From Streptomyces poonensis (GTDB lineage: Bacteria; Actinomycetota; Actinomycetes; Streptomycetales; Streptomycetaceae): DNA of 64,000 bases. The notes below the pieces were generated by a model. It was given only the letters and a program-made list of their open reading frames with translations, did no database searches and was not told where the DNA came from. Below are positions 16,004-25,420 of the stretch, one piece after another. The DNA lies in assembly GCF_014650915.1 (NCBI RefSeq), contig NZ_BMVW01000013.1:17904-81903 (forward strand), given 5' to 3'. The translations under genes were made by a program, and so were the position numbers. The number at the start of each line of letters is the position of its first letter. The first letter of the stretch is position 1.

Positions 16004-17575
16004 TCACACCCGTCCATCCGCCACAGGTGCGGCACCGCGGCGACCGCTTCCCCGGCCCGCGTCAGTCGAGCGCCTGCCAAGAGACTGCCTCCCTTGAGAC
16101 GGGCGGCGACGGAGGGCCGGGTCGGTGTCTTCGGCCACGGCCTCCCGCAAGATGCCGGCGAGGCGGCCGGCGGTCTCCGCGTCGCCTTGGGCGAGCGCGG
16201 TCAGCCCGCGGGCCCACACGGCCTGGGCACGGGCCGACTCGCAGGCCGTACCCAGGGCCGGGGCTCGGTCCGGACAGTGCTGCCCCTCCTTGGGGAAGCC
16301 GCGGGCGAACAAGTCGAACCACAGCGTCCCGCCCAGCTTCAGTGCGGTGTGCCCGTCCCCGTCGGTGAGGCAGAAGTCGAGTGCGGTGCGCAGATTGGCG
16401 TGTTCGGCGGCCAACCGATCACGCCACGCGACCTGGCCGGGCCCGCGCCAGGCGGCGTCGCCGGCCTGGGCCAGGGCCAGGTAGTGGTCGCGGTGGCGTC
16501 GGCGCACCGCCTCCTCCTCGCCCAGGCCGCGCAGCCAGAACGCCCCGAACTCGCGGATCGTGTCCAGCATCCGGTACCTCTCCCCGGCCACGGCAGGGAC
16601 CCAGATCAGCAGCGACTTCTCCACCAGCGCCTGCAGCAGGCCCGGTACCTCCTCGCCGGGCAACGGCCCGTCGGCGCACACCCGGCTCGCCGCCTCGGTG
16701 TCGAAGCCGCCGGCGAAGACCGACAGCCGGGCCCACAGCAGCCGTTCCGTGGGCGTGCACAGTTCATGGCTCCAGCCGATGGCGGTGCGCAGCGCCTGGT
16801 GCCAGTGCGGATCCGCCTCGTAGTCCTCGTCCTCGGTGTTGCCCAGAACCGCGAACCGGTCGGCCAGCCGCCGGTTCAGCTCGGCCAGCGGCCACTCCCC
16901 CAGCCGTGCCGCGGCCAGTTCGATCGCCAGTGGCAGTCCCTCCAGGCGTCGGCACAGTGCCACCGCCTCGGCCCGGTCGGCGGCGGTGACCGTGAAGCCG
17001 GGTACCGCCTCGGCGGCCCGCTCGGCCAGCAGCAGCACCGCGTCCGCCTCGGTTTCCCCTGCCCCCGCCGCATCGGCCTCCGGGACCGGCAGCGGGTCCA
17101 GGGTGAACACCTCCTCGGCGGCCAGGTGCAGCGGGCGGCGGCTGGTGGCCAGGATCCGCAGCCGCGGGGCAGCCCGCAGCAGCACCTCGATCACCATCCC
17201 GCAGTCCTCGACAAGGTGCTCGCAGGTGTCCATCACCAGCAGGATCTCCCGGTCGGCCAGGTACTCGGCCACCACCTCGCTCATCGGGCGGGTGGTCTCG
17301 TCGGTCAGCGGCAGCGCTTGGCCTATGGCGTACGGCAGGCCCCGGCCCTGGTTCAGGGAGGACAGCTCCACCAGCCAGGCCCCGTCCGCGAAGTGCGACT
17401 GCAGGCCGGCCGCGGTTCGCAGCGCCAGCCGGGTCTTGCCCACGCCCCCGAGGCCGGTCACCGTCACCAGCCGGGACCGTCCGCACAGCCGCGCCACCTG
17501 CGCTAGTTCCTCATGGCGTCCGACCAGGTGTTTCGTTTCCCTCGGCAGGTTGCCCACCCGCCGCTTCCGTACCAC
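16004..17575 (-). CDS. NB-ARC/AfsR-like ATPase, C-terminally truncated
   Basis: A 523-residue ATPase of the STAND/LuxR type. The P-loop GLGGVGKTRL is at residues 41-50, Walker B ILLVMDTCEHL at about 111-121, and the sensor ILATSRRPL and GLPLAIELAAARL follow. The NB-ARC and winged-helix parts look normal to about residue 400. The TPR-like region is cut short (ALAQGDAETAGRLAGIL), then low-complexity Arg/Gly sequence follows to the stop. Full relatives are usually much longer and end in a LuxR HTH. The gene is probably a 3'-truncated regulator; residual ATPase function is possible. Confidence 0.7.
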   Translation of the reverse strand: MVRKRRVGNLPRETKHLVGRHEELAQVARLCGRSRLVTVTGLGGVGKTRLALRTAAGLQSHFADGAWLVELSSLNQGRGLPYAIGQALPLTDETTRPMSEVVAEYLADREILLVMDTCEHLVEDCGMVIEVLLRAAPRLRILATSRRPLHLAAEEVFTLDPLPVPEADAAGAGETEADAVLLLAERAAEAVPGFTVTAADRAEAVALCRRLEGLPLAIELAAARLGEWPLAELNRRLADRFAVLGNTEDEDYEADPHWHQALRTAIGWSHELCTPTERLLWARLSVFAGGFDTEAASRVCADGPLPGEEVPGLLQALVEKSLLIWVPAVAGERYRMLDTIREFGAFWLRGLGEEEAVRRRHRDHYLALAQAGDAAWRGPGQVAWRDRLAAEHANLRTALDFCLTDGDGHTALKLGGTLWFDLFARGFPKEGQHCPDRAPALGTACESARAQAVWARGLTALAQGDAETAGRLAGILREAVAEDTDPALRRRPSQGRQSLGRRSTDAGRGSGRRGAAPVADGRV

Positions 17576-17747
17576 TTGAATCGTCTCCTTCGCGGTACCT
17601 GTCCGTCCGTGGGTGACCAGGTGTTAGCAAAGTGCCGAACCCGCCCGCAGAACTTCGGACACTTCGGTCCCCGCCACCGGCCGAAGGTGAGACAGTGCCT
17701 CGTCGCCCGGAAGGACGAGGGCGCAGTCCGCGTCGAGGAGGTCTGAG

Positions 17748-18497
17748 ATGTTCGCAGACCGCGCTCGGCTGCTCATGGCCCAGGTGTCCCTGGCGCTGGC
17801 CGTCCGTGCCCGTCCCGCCGACGGCGCCCGGCACGGCGGCGATGTGTGCGATGCCGTCCTCACCCCGGCGGGGCCCCGCCTGATCCTCTGCGACGTCAAA
17901 GGCCACGGCCCCGACGCCGCTGCGCTGGCCGCCGCCGTCCGGGCCTTCTTCCGGCACACCGCCGCCACCGAAGCCGATCCCGTGCGCGTCGTCCGCACCC
18001 TCGACGCCCGTCTCAGCCCCGCTCTCGGCACGGAGGATTTCGTCACCTGCCTGCTCGCCGACCTCCGCCCCGACGAGGTCCGCCTGGTCAACTGCGGCCA
18101 CCCCCCACCCCTCCGTGCCGGCCGCCGCCTGCGACCACTCGCCCCTCCCGATCCCTCCCCGCCCCTGGGCCTGGCCCCCGACCCCAAGCTGCAGCGCGCC
18201 CCACTCCTCCCCGACGAGCGTCTGCTCCTCCACACCGACGGTCTCACCGAAGCCCGCAACCACGACGGCGCCTTCTTCCCCCTGGACCGGAACGTCCTCG
18301 CCGCCCTCAACGCTCCCACTCTCAACCAGGCCCTCGACCGCCTCCTTGACCTCCTGCATCGCCATACCGGACGTCCCACCACAGCCGACGACCTCACTCT
18401 GATCCTCATGCAGCCCGTCGCCGCCGCCCGCACCGCCCCGTCCAGTGGCCTTGCCGGCCCCGGCCCCCAGTGCCCTGATCCCCACGGCCGGCTCTGA
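17748..18497 (+). CDS. SpoIIE/PP2C-type serine phosphatase domain protein
   Basis: A 249-residue PPM-type phosphatase domain. Metal-binding motifs are visible: HGGDVCDAV at about 29-37, ILCDVKGHGPDAAALA with the DxxGHG signature, NCGHPPPL, and LHTDGLTEARN. The start at ATG 17748 follows GAGGAGGT. Many Streptomyces homologues carry N-terminal GAF/PAS or membrane parts that are absent here, so this is a minimal or shortened form. It would dephosphorylate anti-sigma antagonist proteins (family inference). No partner is adjacent. Confidence 0.8.
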   Translation: MFADRARLLMAQVSLALAVRARPADGARHGGDVCDAVLTPAGPRLILCDVKGHGPDAAALAAAVRAFFRHTAATEADPVRVVRTLDARLSPALGTEDFVTCLLADLRPDEVRLVNCGHPPPLRAGRRLRPLAPPDPSPPLGLAPDPKLQRAPLLPDERLLLHTDGLTEARNHDGAFFPLDRNVLAALNAPTLNQALDRLLDLLHRHTGRPTTADDLTLILMQPVAAARTAPSSGLAGPGPQCPDPHGRL

Positions 18498-18619
18498 GGG
18501 CTCCATGACCGACACTGCGCCTGCCGAGACGCGGTCGAGTCGGTCAACGCCGCACCCGCCGGGAGGGTGGCGACCAGGCCATGGCCCCGGCCGGGAGTGT
18601 CTGATCAACGGCGGATCTG

Positions 18620-19420
18620 ATGATCGAGGAGACGCCAGAGATGACCGACACCGTCGTTGAGCCTGAGCCCGCCGAGCAGCCGGTCCAGGCGCCGTCGAGT
18701 ACGGCGACGGACGAGCGGTTGATCGCGATGCTGGTGGACCGCGCCCGTACGGACGGGCTGCAGCTGACCGGCGAGGGCGGGCTGCTGCAGATGCTGACCG
18801 AGCGGGTGCTGGAGTCCGCTCCGGAGGGCGAGATCATCGACCACCTCGGCTACGAAAAGCATGATCCGGCCGGGACGAACAACGGCAGTAGCCGCAACGG
18901 CACCCGGGCCAAGATCGTGCCGACCGATGTCGACCCCGTCGAGGTCAAGCTGCCCCGGGACACCGCCGGCAGCTTCGAGCCGCAGATTGTCAAGAAGCGG
19001 CAGCGCCGCCTGACCGGCGTGGACGAGATGGTGCTGTCGCTGTCCGCGAAGGGCCTCACGCACGGCGAGATCTCCGCCCATCTTGCCGAGGCCTACGGCG
19101 CCGAGGTGTCCCAGCAGACCATCTCCACCATCACCGACCAGGTGATGGACGGCATGGCCGAATGGCAGAACCGGCCTCTCGACCGCGTCTACCCGGTCCT
19201 GTTCGTGGACGCCATCAAGGTCAGGATCAGGGACGGTCAAGTCGCGAACCGCCCCATCTACGTGGTGATGGCGGTGACCGTGGACGGCACCCGCGACATC
19301 CTCGGCATCTGGACCGGCGAGGGCGCCAAGTACTGGCTGCACGTGTTCACCGAGCTGAAGAACCGCGGCTGCTTGACCCATTCCTCGACCGCGCGAAACG
19401 CGCGCCCTTCCGGACTCTGA
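18620..19420 (+). pseudogene. IS256-family (Mutator) transposase, truncated
   Basis: The N-terminal 250 residues of an IS256 transposase are intact: LLQMLTERVLESAPEGEIIDHLG, broken here as LLQMLTERVLESAPEG, then HLGYEKHD. SQQTISTITDQVMDGM and VLFVDAIKVRIRDG hold the first catalytic Asp (FVDA). Homology stops at about 19372 in FTELKNRG, after which unrelated sequence runs to a stop. Roughly 40% of the protein and the other two catalytic residues are lost. Confidence 0.85.
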
Positions 19421-19494
19421 ACCGCGGGCGCTCATCGCGGCATGACACGTGACCCCGACACCAATCAGGTGATCCGGGTTCGGAGCAGCCGCTC

Positions 19495-19590
19495 CGTCCT
19501 CGCCGAGGGCTTGGACGGAGCGGTGGACGCCGCGTCGGGGCTTCTTGGCGGTCAGTTCGGCGAACCACCGCTCGATGCCCCCGGTCCTCG
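19495..19590 (-). pseudogene. IS630-type transposase remnant
   Basis: A minus-strand frame contains IERWFAELTAKKPRRGVHRS followed by VQALGED, close to the conserved VERWFAELTRKxLxRGVHxS block near the C-terminus of IS630-type transposases. Flanking sequence does not continue the match. The rest of 19421-19984 holds no gene; the last 100 bp presumably include the sbcD promoter. Confidence 0.55.
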
Positions 19591-19984
19591 CGCGCTTCCG
19601 GAGCTGCTGCGCGCCGACGAGCGTCGAAAGGACCGGCCCGAGGCGATGAGCCGGCCGCAGCGGCCAGATCCGTCGGCCGACGTTGTCTGTCGGTCCGCGA
19701 TGCCAGGCACTGAGGCTTCGGCAAGGGCGGGACCAGGAGCCCGGAGCGACCGGCGGCAGGGTCGGGGCGGCCACGTACAGGAACATCGGCCACTTACAGG
19801 AACATGCCGAGGAACCGCAGGCGGGAGGTGATGAGACGCGCCTTCTCCGGCCGCTTCTTCTGAGGTCAGTGGTGGATCAAAGGGAGACAGGCGATAGCGT
19901 GATGGGTGGTAGTGGCGAGCCCGTGCTGGTCGGTGCTGGTTCGTGAGGCGTAGTAGGGGTAGACATGCAGGTCAGCGCGGTTTC

Positions 19985-21208
19985 ATGAGATTGCTGCACA
20001 CTTCCGACTGGCATCTGGGCCGGGCGTTTCACCGCGTCGGCATGCTCGGGGCGCAGGCCGAGTTCATCGGCCATCTCGTCACGACCGTGCGCGAGCGCGG
20101 CGTGGACGCCGTCGTCGTGTCGGGTGACGTGTACGACCGGGCGGTGCCGCCGCTGGCCGCGGTCGAGCTGTTCGACGACGCCCTGCACCGCCTCGCCGAC
20201 CTCGGTGTGCCCACGGTGATGATCTCCGGGAACCACGACTCGGCCCGCAGGCTCGGCGTCGGCGCCGGGCTCATCGGCCGCGCGGGCATCCACCTGCGCA
20301 CCGATCCCGCCGCCGTCGGCACACCGGTGGTGCTGGCGGACGAGCACGGCGACGTGGCCTTCTACGGGCTGCCGTATCTGGAGCCCGCCCTGGTCAAGGA
20401 CGAGTTCGGGGTGGCGAAGGCGGGCCACGAGGCCGTGCTCGCCGCCGCCATGGACCGGGTCCGCGCCGACCTCGCCACGCGCGCGCGGGGCACGCGGTCC
20501 GTCGTCCTCGCCCACGCCTTCGTCACCGGCGGCGAGGCCAGCGACAGCGAGCGGGACATCTCCGTCGGTGGGGTCGCCGGCGTCCCGGCCGGGGTCTTCG
20601 ACGGAGTCGACTACGTGGCCCTGGGCCATCTGCACGGCTGCCAGACCCTCACCGAGCGCGTGCGCTACTCCGGCTCCCCGCTGGCGTACTCCTTCTCGGA
20701 GGCGAACCACCGCAAGAGCATGTGGCTCGTCGACCTCGGGGCCGACGGGTCCCTCGCCGCCGAGCGGCTCGACTGCCCCGTGCCGCGCCCGCTCGCCCGG
20801 ATAAAGGGGGAGCTCGAGGACCTGCTGGCCGACCCGGAGCTGGCCCGCCACGAGGACGCGTGGGTCGAGGCGACGCTCACCGACCCGGTGCGGCCCGCCG
20901 ACCCCATGGCGCGGCTCGGCGAGCGCTTCCCGCACGCGCTCAGCCTCGTCTTCGCCCCCGAGCGGGCACCCGACGACCCGGACGTGTCGTACGCCGGGCG
21001 GCTGGCCGGGCGCAGCGACCAGCAGATCGCGGAGGACTTCGTGGCCCATGTGCGCGGCGCCGGACCGGACGAGCACGAGCAGGCCGTGCTCAGGGACGCC
21101 TTCGACGCGGTGCGCGCCGACGGGGGCGGCGCAGAGGCCGTGCGGGACGCTCCGCGCGGAGCCGTACCGGGAGCCCGGCGAGGCGCCGCGCGGGAGGCCG
21201 TCCGGTGA
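19985..21208 (+). CDS. sbcD: exonuclease SbcCD subunit D
   Basis: A 407-residue Mre11-type nuclease, the catalytic subunit that with SbcC opens hairpins and protein-blocked DNA ends. Phosphoesterase motifs are in order: TSDWHLG near residue 6, SGDVYDRAVP, SGNHDSARR, AHAFVTGGEASDSERD and ALGHLHG. ATG at 19985 gives the canonical MRLLHTSDWHLG; the frame is open 42 nt upstream without a better site. The last 30 residues are a Gly/Ala/Arg-rich tail. The stop overlaps the sbcC GTG (GTGA), so the two are translationally coupled. Confidence 0.95.
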   Translation: MRLLHTSDWHLGRAFHRVGMLGAQAEFIGHLVTTVRERGVDAVVVSGDVYDRAVPPLAAVELFDDALHRLADLGVPTVMISGNHDSARRLGVGAGLIGRAGIHLRTDPAAVGTPVVLADEHGDVAFYGLPYLEPALVKDEFGVAKAGHEAVLAAAMDRVRADLATRARGTRSVVLAHAFVTGGEASDSERDISVGGVAGVPAGVFDGVDYVALGHLHGCQTLTERVRYSGSPLAYSFSEANHRKSMWLVDLGADGSLAAERLDCPVPRPLARIKGELEDLLADPELARHEDAWVEATLTDPVRPADPMARLGERFPHALSLVFAPERAPDDPDVSYAGRLAGRSDQQIAEDFVAHVRGAGPDEHEQAVLRDAFDAVRADGGGAEAVRDAPRGAVPGARRGAAREAVR

Positions 21209-24204
21209 GGCTGCACCGTCTCGACATCACCGCCTTCGGGCCCTTCGGCGGCTCTCAGACCGTCGACTTCGACGAGCTGTCGGCCGCCGGGCTGTTCCTG
21301 CTGCACGGGCCGACCGGCGCCGGCAAGACGTCCGTCCTGGACGCCGTCTGCTACGCCCTGTACGGCAGCGTGCCCGGCGCCCGGCAGAGCGGCGGAGGGC
21401 AGGGGCTGTCCCTGCGGAGCGACCACGCGGCGCCGTCCACGCGCACCGAGGTCCGGCTCGACCTCACCGTCGCCGGACGCCGGCTGGAGATCACCCGGCA
21501 GCCGCCCTGGGAGCGCCCCAAGAAGCGCGGCACCGGCACGACGGTCGACAAGGCGCAGACCTGGCTGCGCGAGTACGACGCGGCGGCGGGCGCCTGGAAG
21601 GACCTCAGCCGCTCCCACCAGGAGATCGGCGAGGAGATCACCCAGCTCCTCGGCATGAGCCGCGAACAGTTCTGCCAGGTGGTGCTGCTGCCCCAGGGCG
21701 ACTTCGCACGGTTCCTGCGCGCCGACGCCGAGGCCCGGGGCAGGCTGCTGGGCCGGCTCTTCGACACCCACCGCTTCGCCGAGGTGGAGAAGCGCCTCGC
21801 CGAGCGGCGCCGCGCGACCGAGGCGGACGTGCGCGCGGGCGACGCCGAGCTGCTCGCCGACGCGCACCGGATGCAGCAGGCCGCGGGCGCCGGGACGCGG
21901 CCGCCCGAGCTGGAGCCGGGCGACCCCGGGCTCGCCGACGCCGTCCTGGCCTGGGCCGCCGTGGCCCGCAGCACCGCGCGCGAGCGGCTCACCGTCGCGC
22001 ACTGCGCACGGTCGGCCGCCGAGTCCGCGCGGGCCGCCGCCGAGCGCGCCCTGGACGACGTACGCGAGCGGGCCCGGCTGCAGCGGCGGTTCGCGGAGGC
22101 GCGGGAGCGGGCCGCACGGCTCCAGGAACGGGCCCCCGCCCACGAGGAGGCGCGGACGCGGATGGAGCGGGCCCGCAAGGCCGAGGCCGTGGCGCCCGCG
22201 CTGGAGCTGCGCGACGCGGCCGAGACGGAGTACCGCCGGGCGGCGGCGGACGAGGCACGCGCGCGGGGGCAGCTGCCCGGGGAGTACGCCGAGGCGGGCG
22301 CGGCCGGGTTGGCCGCCGCCGCGCGCCGGGCCGCCGGGGAACTGGGCGGCCTCGCGTCCGCGCGGCGCGCCGAGCAGCGGCTGGCCGGCATCGTCGCCGA
22401 GCGGGCGGACCTGGACCGTCAGGAACGCGCCGACGAGGAGGTCCTCCGGGAGGCCGGGAGCTGGCTCGCCAGCTGGGAGGCGGCCCGCGCGGACCTCCGG
22501 GACCGGGTCGACAGCGCACAGGAGGCCGCCACGCGCGCGGAGCAGCTCGCCGTACGGTGCGAGCCCGCCCGCAAGCGGCTCGACGCGGCCCGGCTGCGGG
22601 ACCGGCTCGCCCAGGACACCGACCGGGCCCAGGCCCGTGCGCTCGCCTCCCGTGAGCGGGCCGCGGACGCCCGCGCCCACTGGCTCGACCTCAAGGAACA
22701 GCGCCTGAAGGGCATCGCCGCGGAGCTCGCCGCCGGCCTCGTCGACGGCGAGCCCTGCGCGGTCTGCGGCGCCACCGGGCATCCGGCGCCCGCCCGGAAG
22801 ATCGCCGGGCACGTCGGCCGGGAGGCGGAGGAGGAGGCCCTCGCCGCCTACCAGCGCGCCGACGAGGACCGCGCCGAGGACGAGCGGCGGCTCGCCGTCG
22901 CCCGCGAGGCACTGGCCGCCGCCACCGCCGAGGCGGGCGACACGCCCACCGGCCGGCTCGCCGGGGAAGTGGCGGAGCTGGAGCGGGAGCACGCCGGCGC
23001 GCGCGCCGCGGCATCGGGGCTGCACACCGCCAAGGAAGCCCTCCGGCAGGCCGAACAGGAACGCGAGCACCGGCTGGAGGCCCAGCAGGAGGCCGCCCGC
23101 CGGGTCGCCTCCCGCGCCTCCCTCCGGGAGGCGCTCGACCGGGAGAGCACCGCACTGGAGGAGGAGCTCGCCACGGCCCGGGGCGCCGCCGACAGCGTGT
23201 CCGCGCGGGCCGCGCAGCTGGAGCGGCAGGCCGCGCGGCTCACCGAGGCCGCCGACGCGGCCCGGGCCGCCGAGGAGGCGGCGCATCGGCTGAAGGACGC
23301 CGACGCACGTCTCGCCGACGCCGCGTTCCGCGCCGGGTTCGACACCCCGCAGGCCGCCGCGGACGCCCTCCTCGACGACGCCGCCCACCGCGATCTGCAA
23401 CGGCGGCTCGACGCCTGGCAGACGGAGGAGGCCGCGGTACGGGCGGTGCTCGCCGAGGCCGACACGGCGGCCGCCGCCCAGCTGCCGCCCGCCGATCTCC
23501 AGGGCGCCGAGCGCACCGCCGAGGCCGCCGCCCGGCGGCTCCAGGACGCGGTGTCCGCCTATGACGCGGCCGCCCGCCGTTGCACCGAACTCGACCGGCT
23601 GTCCGCGCGGGCCGCCACCTCCGTACGGCGTCTCGCGCCGCTCCGCCGCCAGTACGACCGCGTGGCCCGCATGGCCTCGCTCGCGGCGGGCACCTCGGCG
23701 GACAACGAACGCCGGATGCGCCTGGAGGCGTACGTGCTCGCCGCCCGCCTGGAACAGGTGGCCGCCGCGGCGACCGTACGGCTGCGGCGCATGTCGTCCG
23801 GGCGCTACACCCTCGTCCACTCCGCCGACCGCGCCGGGCGGGGGCGCAGCGGGCTCGGACTGCACGTCGTCGACGCCTGGACCGGGCGGGAGCGCGACAC
23901 GGCCACGCTCTCCGGCGGCGAGACGTTCTTCGCCTCGCTCGCCCTCGCCCTCGGCCTCGCGGACGTCGTCACCGACGAGGCGGGCGGTGTGCGCCTCGAC
24001 ACCCTCTTCATCGACGAGGGCTTCGGCAGCCTGGACGACCAGACGCTGGACGAGGTCCTGGACGTCCTCGACTCCCTGCGGGAGCGCGACCGGAGCGTGG
24101 GCATCGTCAGCCATGTGGCGGACCTGCGGCGGCGCGTCCACGCGCAGCTGGAGGTCGTGAAGGGAAGGTCCGGATCGGCCGTACGGCAGCGGGGAGCCGG
24201 GTGA
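21205..24204 (+). CDS. sbcC: exonuclease SbcCD subunit C (Rad50-like ATPase)
   Basis: A 999-residue SMC-like ATPase. Walker A GPTGAGKTS starts at about residue 35 and QVVLLPQGDFARFLRA is the conserved Q-loop region. Long Ala/Arg/Glu-rich coiled coils flank a zinc-hook CAVC at residues 518-521. At the C-terminus are the signature LSGGETFFASLALAL (about 901) and Walker B LFIDEGFGSLDD (about 931). GTG at 21205 overlaps the sbcD stop by four bases and begins VRLHRLDITAFGPF. It drives ATP-dependent conformational control of SbcD. Length is normal. Confidence 0.95.
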   Translation: MRLHRLDITAFGPFGGSQTVDFDELSAAGLFLLHGPTGAGKTSVLDAVCYALYGSVPGARQSGGGQGLSLRSDHAAPSTRTEVRLDLTVAGRRLEITRQPPWERPKKRGTGTTVDKAQTWLREYDAAAGAWKDLSRSHQEIGEEITQLLGMSREQFCQVVLLPQGDFARFLRADAEARGRLLGRLFDTHRFAEVEKRLAERRRATEADVRAGDAELLADAHRMQQAAGAGTRPPELEPGDPGLADAVLAWAAVARSTARERLTVAHCARSAAESARAAAERALDDVRERARLQRRFAEARERAARLQERAPAHEEARTRMERARKAEAVAPALELRDAAETEYRRAAADEARARGQLPGEYAEAGAAGLAAAARRAAGELGGLASARRAEQRLAGIVAERADLDRQERADEEVLREAGSWLASWEAARADLRDRVDSAQEAATRAEQLAVRCEPARKRLDAARLRDRLAQDTDRAQARALASRERAADARAHWLDLKEQRLKGIAAELAAGLVDGEPCAVCGATGHPAPARKIAGHVGREAEEEALAAYQRADEDRAEDERRLAVAREALAAATAEAGDTPTGRLAGEVAELEREHAGARAAASGLHTAKEALRQAEQEREHRLEAQQEAARRVASRASLREALDRESTALEEELATARGAADSVSARAAQLERQAARLTEAADAARAAEEAAHRLKDADARLADAAFRAGFDTPQAAADALLDDAAHRDLQRRLDAWQTEEAAVRAVLAEADTAAAAQLPPADLQGAERTAEAAARRLQDAVSAYDAAARRCTELDRLSARAATSVRRLAPLRRQYDRVARMASLAAGTSADNERRMRLEAYVLAARLEQVAAAATVRLRRMSSGRYTLVHSADRAGRGRSGLGLHVVDAWTGRERDTATLSGGETFFASLALALGLADVVTDEAGGVRLDTLFIDEGFGSLDDQTLDEVLDVLDSLRERDRSVGIVSHVADLRRRVHAQLEVVKGRSGSAVRQRGAG

Positions 24205-24210
24205 GGGACG

Positions 24211-24250
24211 CCGCCCTCAGCTGCTCTCAGCCGCCCTCAGCTGCTCTCAG
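24211..24250. repeat. perfect 20-bp tandem duplication
   Basis: CCGCCCTCAGCTGCTCTCAG occurs twice head to tail (24211-24230, 24231-24250) between the convergent sbcC and Lrp genes. The second copy contains the Lrp stop codon. Confidence 0.9.
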
Positions 24251-24693
24251 CGGCCGAGCGCGCGCCGGGGCAGCGGCGACGAGTAGACGATGCTCGTCGT
24301 CACCGAACCCAGCGCCCCGATCCTCCCCGACACCTCCTCCAGATGACGCATCGAACGGGCCGCGACCTTGATGACGAAGCAGTCGTCGCCCGTGACGTGA
24401 TGCGCCTCCAGGATCTCGGGCGTCACGGCGACCAGGTCGTGGAACGGCTTGTAGTTGCCGTTCGGGTAGCGCAGCCGTACGAAGGCCAGGATCGGCAGCC
24501 CCAGCCGCTCCGGGTCCACGACGGCCGCGTACCCCTGGATGACCCCCGCCTCCTCCATCCGCCGCACCCGCTCGGTGACCGCGCTCGCGGACATCGAGAC
24601 GGCGCGTGCGAGGTCGGCGAAGCTGGCCCGGCCCTCCCGCTGGAGGACGTCGAGGATGCGCCAGTCGGTGGCGTCCGGGGAATACACGGTCAT
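24247..24693 (-). CDS. Lrp/AsnC-family transcriptional regulator
   Basis: A 148-residue Lrp/AsnC regulator. The N-terminal HTH is at about 5-60 (DATDWRILDVLQREGRASFA, then SMSASAVTERVRRMEEAGVI) and the C-terminal RAM ligand domain runs to the end (VTGDDCFVIKVAARSMRHLE). ATG at 24693 starts MTVYSPDATDWRILD; no good ribosome site precedes it, so a leaderless or very short leader mRNA is possible. It is divergent from a rhodanese gene and likely regulates it in response to an amino acid. Confidence 0.9.
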   Translation of the reverse strand: MTVYSPDATDWRILDVLQREGRASFADLARAVSMSASAVTERVRRMEEAGVIQGYAAVVDPERLGLPILAFVRLRYPNGNYKPFHDLVAVTPEILEAHHVTGDDCFVIKVAARSMRHLEEVSGRIGALGSVTTSIVYSSPLPRRALGR

Positions 24694-24815
24694 GAACGAG
24701 GAATAGCAGGGGAATCCACGGTCGATCAAGAAATGTGCCGTGGGCATCCCCTTCAGAGAGGGGCTCGCCGACCGTAGATTCATGGTCATCGAGAACCGCC
24801 GGAGGAAGGCCCCCT

Positions 24816-25331
24816 GTGAACACCACCGTGAACATCGCCGTGAACACCGCCGTGAGCACCACCCCGACCGTGAACCCCGTCCTGCGCGTCCCGCCGGCGG
24901 CCCCCGCCGCCGCGGCCGCGTACTTCCGTGCGAGCCTCGCCTTCCACGCCGACGTCTCCGACGTGGCGGCCGCCCTCGCCGCCGGCGGCGACCCCGGTTT
25001 CGTCGTCCTGGACTCACGCTCGACGGAGGCCTGGGACCAGGGCCACGTCCCCGGCGCGCTCCACCTGCCCACCGCGCTGATCCCCGAACAGGCCGAGCGG
25101 CTCCTCGACAAGGCGGTCCCGGTCGTCACGTACTGCTGGGGCCCGGGCTGCAACGGAGCCACCCGCGCGGCCCTCGCCCTCGCCGAACTCGGCTTCCAGG
25201 TGAAGGAGATGCTCGGCGGCTTCGAGTACTGGGCGCGCGAGGGCTTCCCGTACGACACCTGGCAGGGCACCGAGCGCCGCGCCCTCGACCCGCTGACGGC
25301 CCCGGTGGACGCGGAGGACTGCGGCTGCTGA
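24816..25331 (+). CDS. rhodanese-like sulfurtransferase domain protein
   Basis: A 171-residue single-domain rhodanese. The fold starts near residue 55 (GFVVLDSRSTEAWDQGHVPGA) and the active loop reads CWGPGCNGAT, placing the catalytic Cys before a second Cys. The C-terminus is DAEDCGC. GTG at 24816 follows GGAGGAAGG. The first 30 residues come from four copies of a 12-bp unit (GTGAACACC-type), so other in-phase GTG codons could serve as starts. The Lrp gene is divergent. It would transfer sulfane sulfur; the acceptor is unknown. Confidence 0.88.
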   Translation: MNTTVNIAVNTAVSTTPTVNPVLRVPPAAPAAAAAYFRASLAFHADVSDVAAALAAGGDPGFVVLDSRSTEAWDQGHVPGALHLPTALIPEQAERLLDKAVPVVTYCWGPGCNGATRAALALAELGFQVKEMLGGFEYWAREGFPYDTWQGTERRALDPLTAPVDAEDCGC

Positions 25332-25420
25332 GGGGGAGGAAGAGGGAGAGGCAGGGAGAGGCGGTCCGGGAAGCGCGGGGCAGCCCGAGAATCCGTCAAC
25401 TCCCGTGTACTTTCTGGCGT

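Noticed and set aside
20665..24141. A minus-strand open frame of more than 1,100 codons opposite sbcC
   Set aside because: It is Gly/Arg/Pro-rich low complexity without family motifs, while the plus strand encodes a complete SbcC. It is an artefact of high GC third positions.
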